A DNA stretch of 9,212 bases from Bacteroidales bacterium (GTDB taxonomy: Bacteria > Bacteroidota > Bacteroidia > Bacteroidales > P3): contig DUQY01000009.1 of assembly GCA_012837565.1 (NCBI GenBank), positions 1 through 9,212 of the forward strand. Reading direction: 5' to 3'. The notes beneath the pieces were generated by a model. That model was given only the letters and a program-made list of their open reading frames with translations, searched no databases and was not told the DNA's origin. Below, piece after piece: positions 8,165 to 9,212 of the stretch (its first letter is position 1; each line of letters starts with the position of its first letter). Both the position numbers and the translations under genes were made by a program.

Positions 8165-8172
8165 TATTTTTG
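8165..8172 (+). promoter_or_regulatory. Candidate Bacteroidota -7 element for panB
   Basis: The octamer TATTTTTG matches TAnnTTTG and would start transcription near 8176-8178, leaving an A-rich leader of about 26 nt before the panB ATG. No clear -33 TTTG is found 19-21 bp upstream; a TTG at 8152-8154 is too close. The T-rich surroundings make a chance match possible. Confidence 0.4.
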
Positions 8173-8203
8173 CCAAATAATTAAAACTAAAATCCAAGAT
8201 GAT

Positions 8204-9025
8204 ATGTCAGCAATAAATAAATCAGATGCAAAAAGAATAACCGTTCACGTGCTTCAATCGATGAAGGCCAACGGTGAAAAAATCTCTATGTTAACAGCTT
8301 ACGATTACACTATGGCAAAATTAGTTGATGCTGCACAAATAGACGTAATTCTTGTTGGTGATTCAGCAGCAAATGTTATGGCAGGTTACGAAACAACACT
8401 TCCAATAACGCTTGAGGCAATGATATACCACGCATCTTCGGTAGTTAGGGCAGCAGAGAGAGCACTTGTGGTGGTTGATCTTCCATTTGGAACATACCAA
8501 GGAAACTCAAAGGAAGCGCTTTGTTCTGCTATTAAAATAATGAAAGAAACCGAAGCAAATGCCGTTAAGCTTGAAGGAGGAAGAGAGATATTAGAATCTG
8601 TTAATAGAATACTTTCCGCAGGAATACCAGTAATGGGACACCTTGGACTAACACCACAATCGATTAATAAGTTCGGAACCTATGTTGTTCGTGCAACAGG
8701 AAATGAAGAAGCAGATAGGTTGTTAGAAGATGCACACTTACTAGAAGATGCAGGTTGTTTTGCATTAGTTCTAGAGAAAATTCCAGCAGCTCTTGCAGAA
8801 AGAGTAGCCAAAGAACTTAGAATACCAGTAATAGGAATTGGAGCAGGGGGTGGAGTTGACGGACAGGTTCTTGTTCTTCACGATATGCTAGGAATGACAC
8901 AAGAGTTTTCACCACGTTTTCTTCGTCGCTACCTTAGCCTTGGAGAAGAAATCACATCAGCAATAAAACAATACTCCAACGACGTAAAAACTCAAGACTT
9001 CCCTAACGAAAAAGAACAATATTAA
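8204..9025 (+). CDS. panB: 3-methyl-2-oxobutanoate hydroxymethyltransferase (ketopantoate hydroxymethyltransferase)
   Basis: PanB transfers a hydroxymethyl group from 5,10-methylenetetrahydrofolate to 2-oxoisovalerate, giving ketopantoate. This is the first committed step of cytoplasmic pantothenate and CoA synthesis. The 273-residue protein covers the whole (beta/alpha)8-barrel family. Visible signatures are LTAYDYTMAKL (30-40), VGDS with metal ligand D53, GYETTLPITLEAMIYH (61-76), VDLPFG with D92, VKLEGG with K122 and E124, GHLGLTPQSINKFGTY (145-160), VLEKIP with the catalytic-base equivalent E191, and IGIGAG (210-215) followed by DGQVLVLHDMLGMT (219-232). These correspond to E. coli D45, D84, K112, E114 and E181, so the enzyme should be active. 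The ATG at 8204 gives the expected N-terminal length; an overlapping ATG at 8199 is out of frame and stops within a few codons. The other pantothenate genes are not adjacent. A terminator follows the stop, so it is probably monocistronic. Confidence 0.98.
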   Translation: MSAINKSDAKRITVHVLQSMKANGEKISMLTAYDYTMAKLVDAAQIDVILVGDSAANVMAGYETTLPITLEAMIYHASSVVRAAERALVVVDLPFGTYQGNSKEALCSAIKIMKETEANAVKLEGGREILESVNRILSAGIPVMGHLGLTPQSINKFGTYVVRATGNEEADRLLEDAHLLEDAGCFALVLEKIPAALAERVAKELRIPVIGIGAGGGVDGQVLVLHDMLGMTQEFSPRFLRRYLSLGEEITSAIKQYSNDVKTQDFPNEKEQY

Positions 9026-9043
9026 AATCAAAAACATATAATT

Positions 9044-9078
9044 GAAGAGACGTAATTTATTGCGTCTCTTTTTGTTTT
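9044..9078 (+). terminator. Intrinsic terminator of panB
   Basis: The stem AAGAGACG (9045-9052) pairs with CGTCTCTT (9063-9070). The helix extends inward by three pairs (TAA with TTG, one of them a T-G wobble) to a TTTA loop, making 11 pairs. It is followed directly by TTT-G-TTTT (9071-9078). It begins about 19 bp after the panB stop codon. A looser T-rich tract on the opposite strand could let it work weakly in the other direction too. Confidence 0.87.
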
Positions 9079-9212
9079 AGAGCATTTGTATTATATTTTA
9101 TGTCTTCAACTTCTAAGTCAAGCCAAGTCCAATCAATTTTGTCTAACACCCATTTTACTTCTAATTTTGATGGAACTCTTATTCCTTAAAATGTTTTTTT
9201 ATTACTTAACTC
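9057..9212 (-). pseudogene. Possible minus-strand gene remnant or 3' end, interrupted by one stop
   Basis: On the minus strand one frame reads ELSNKKTF from the right edge, a TAA at 9186-9188, then 42 more codons (GIRVPSKLEVKWVLDKIDW and on through WLDLEVEDIKYN) to a TAA at 9057-9059. The 42-codon part has no start codon but looks protein-like: mixed charged and hydrophobic residues with three tryptophans. Either a gene ends normally at 9186 and the rest is untranslated, or a longer gene has acquired a nonsense mutation (for example AAA to TAA). Its final seven codons overlap the panB terminator, which argues against a conserved coding region. I recognise no family. Confidence 0.25.

Larger units (their letters stand above)
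8064..8203. other. 140-bp divergent intergenic region between ruvA and panB
   Basis: This very AT-rich spacer must contain the start signals for both divergent genes. It holds one TAnnTTTG-type octamer for each direction, a 9-bp inverted repeat, and an 11-bp direct repeat AATAAAATAAA (8064-8074 and 8121-8131) that could simply reflect base composition. I found no convincing -33 TTTG at the standard distance for either octamer. No small reading frame or RNA gene is apparent in it. Confidence 0.7.

Overview
The window looks like an AT-rich chromosomal segment of a member of the Bacteroidota. The main evidence is a 2398-residue SprA/Sov homologue, the outer-membrane translocon of the type IX secretion system, which is restricted to that phylum. 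Two intergenic octamers matching the Bacteroidota -7 promoter element (TAnnTTTG), the absence of Shine-Dalgarno sequences, and the form of PanB and RuvA agree with this. Genus cannot be read from the sequence.

Layout, left to right. Positions 1-233 (+) hold the 3' end of a gene that starts outside the window. It encodes a lysine-rich repeat region followed by a winged-helix DNA-binding domain. The repeat is an 11-bp tandem array, so each gain or loss of one unit shifts the reading frame. Positions 273-7469 (-) are sprA, which fills most of the window and converges on the first gene across a 39-bp gap. ruvA (7482-8063, -) lies immediately upstream, 12 bp from sprA, so the two are probably co-transcribed from the promoter region in front of ruvA. 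A 140-bp AT-rich intergenic region (8064-8203) separates ruvA from the divergent panB (8204-9025, +). It contains a candidate -7 box for each direction and a perfect 9-bp inverted repeat just upstream of the panB box. panB ends in a clear intrinsic terminator (about 9044-9078). The last 130 bases contain only a weak minus-strand reading frame interrupted by one stop codon.

The genes belong to different processes: protein export and surface functions (sprA), Holliday junction processing (ruvA) and pantothenate/CoA synthesis (panB). Only ruvA-sprA looks like an operon. No RNA genes, insertion sequences or CRISPR arrays were seen. The core of the window is ordinary housekeeping and T9SS sequence. 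The most unusual signal is the frame-shifting 11-bp array at the left edge, which has the architecture of a contingency (phase-variable) locus.
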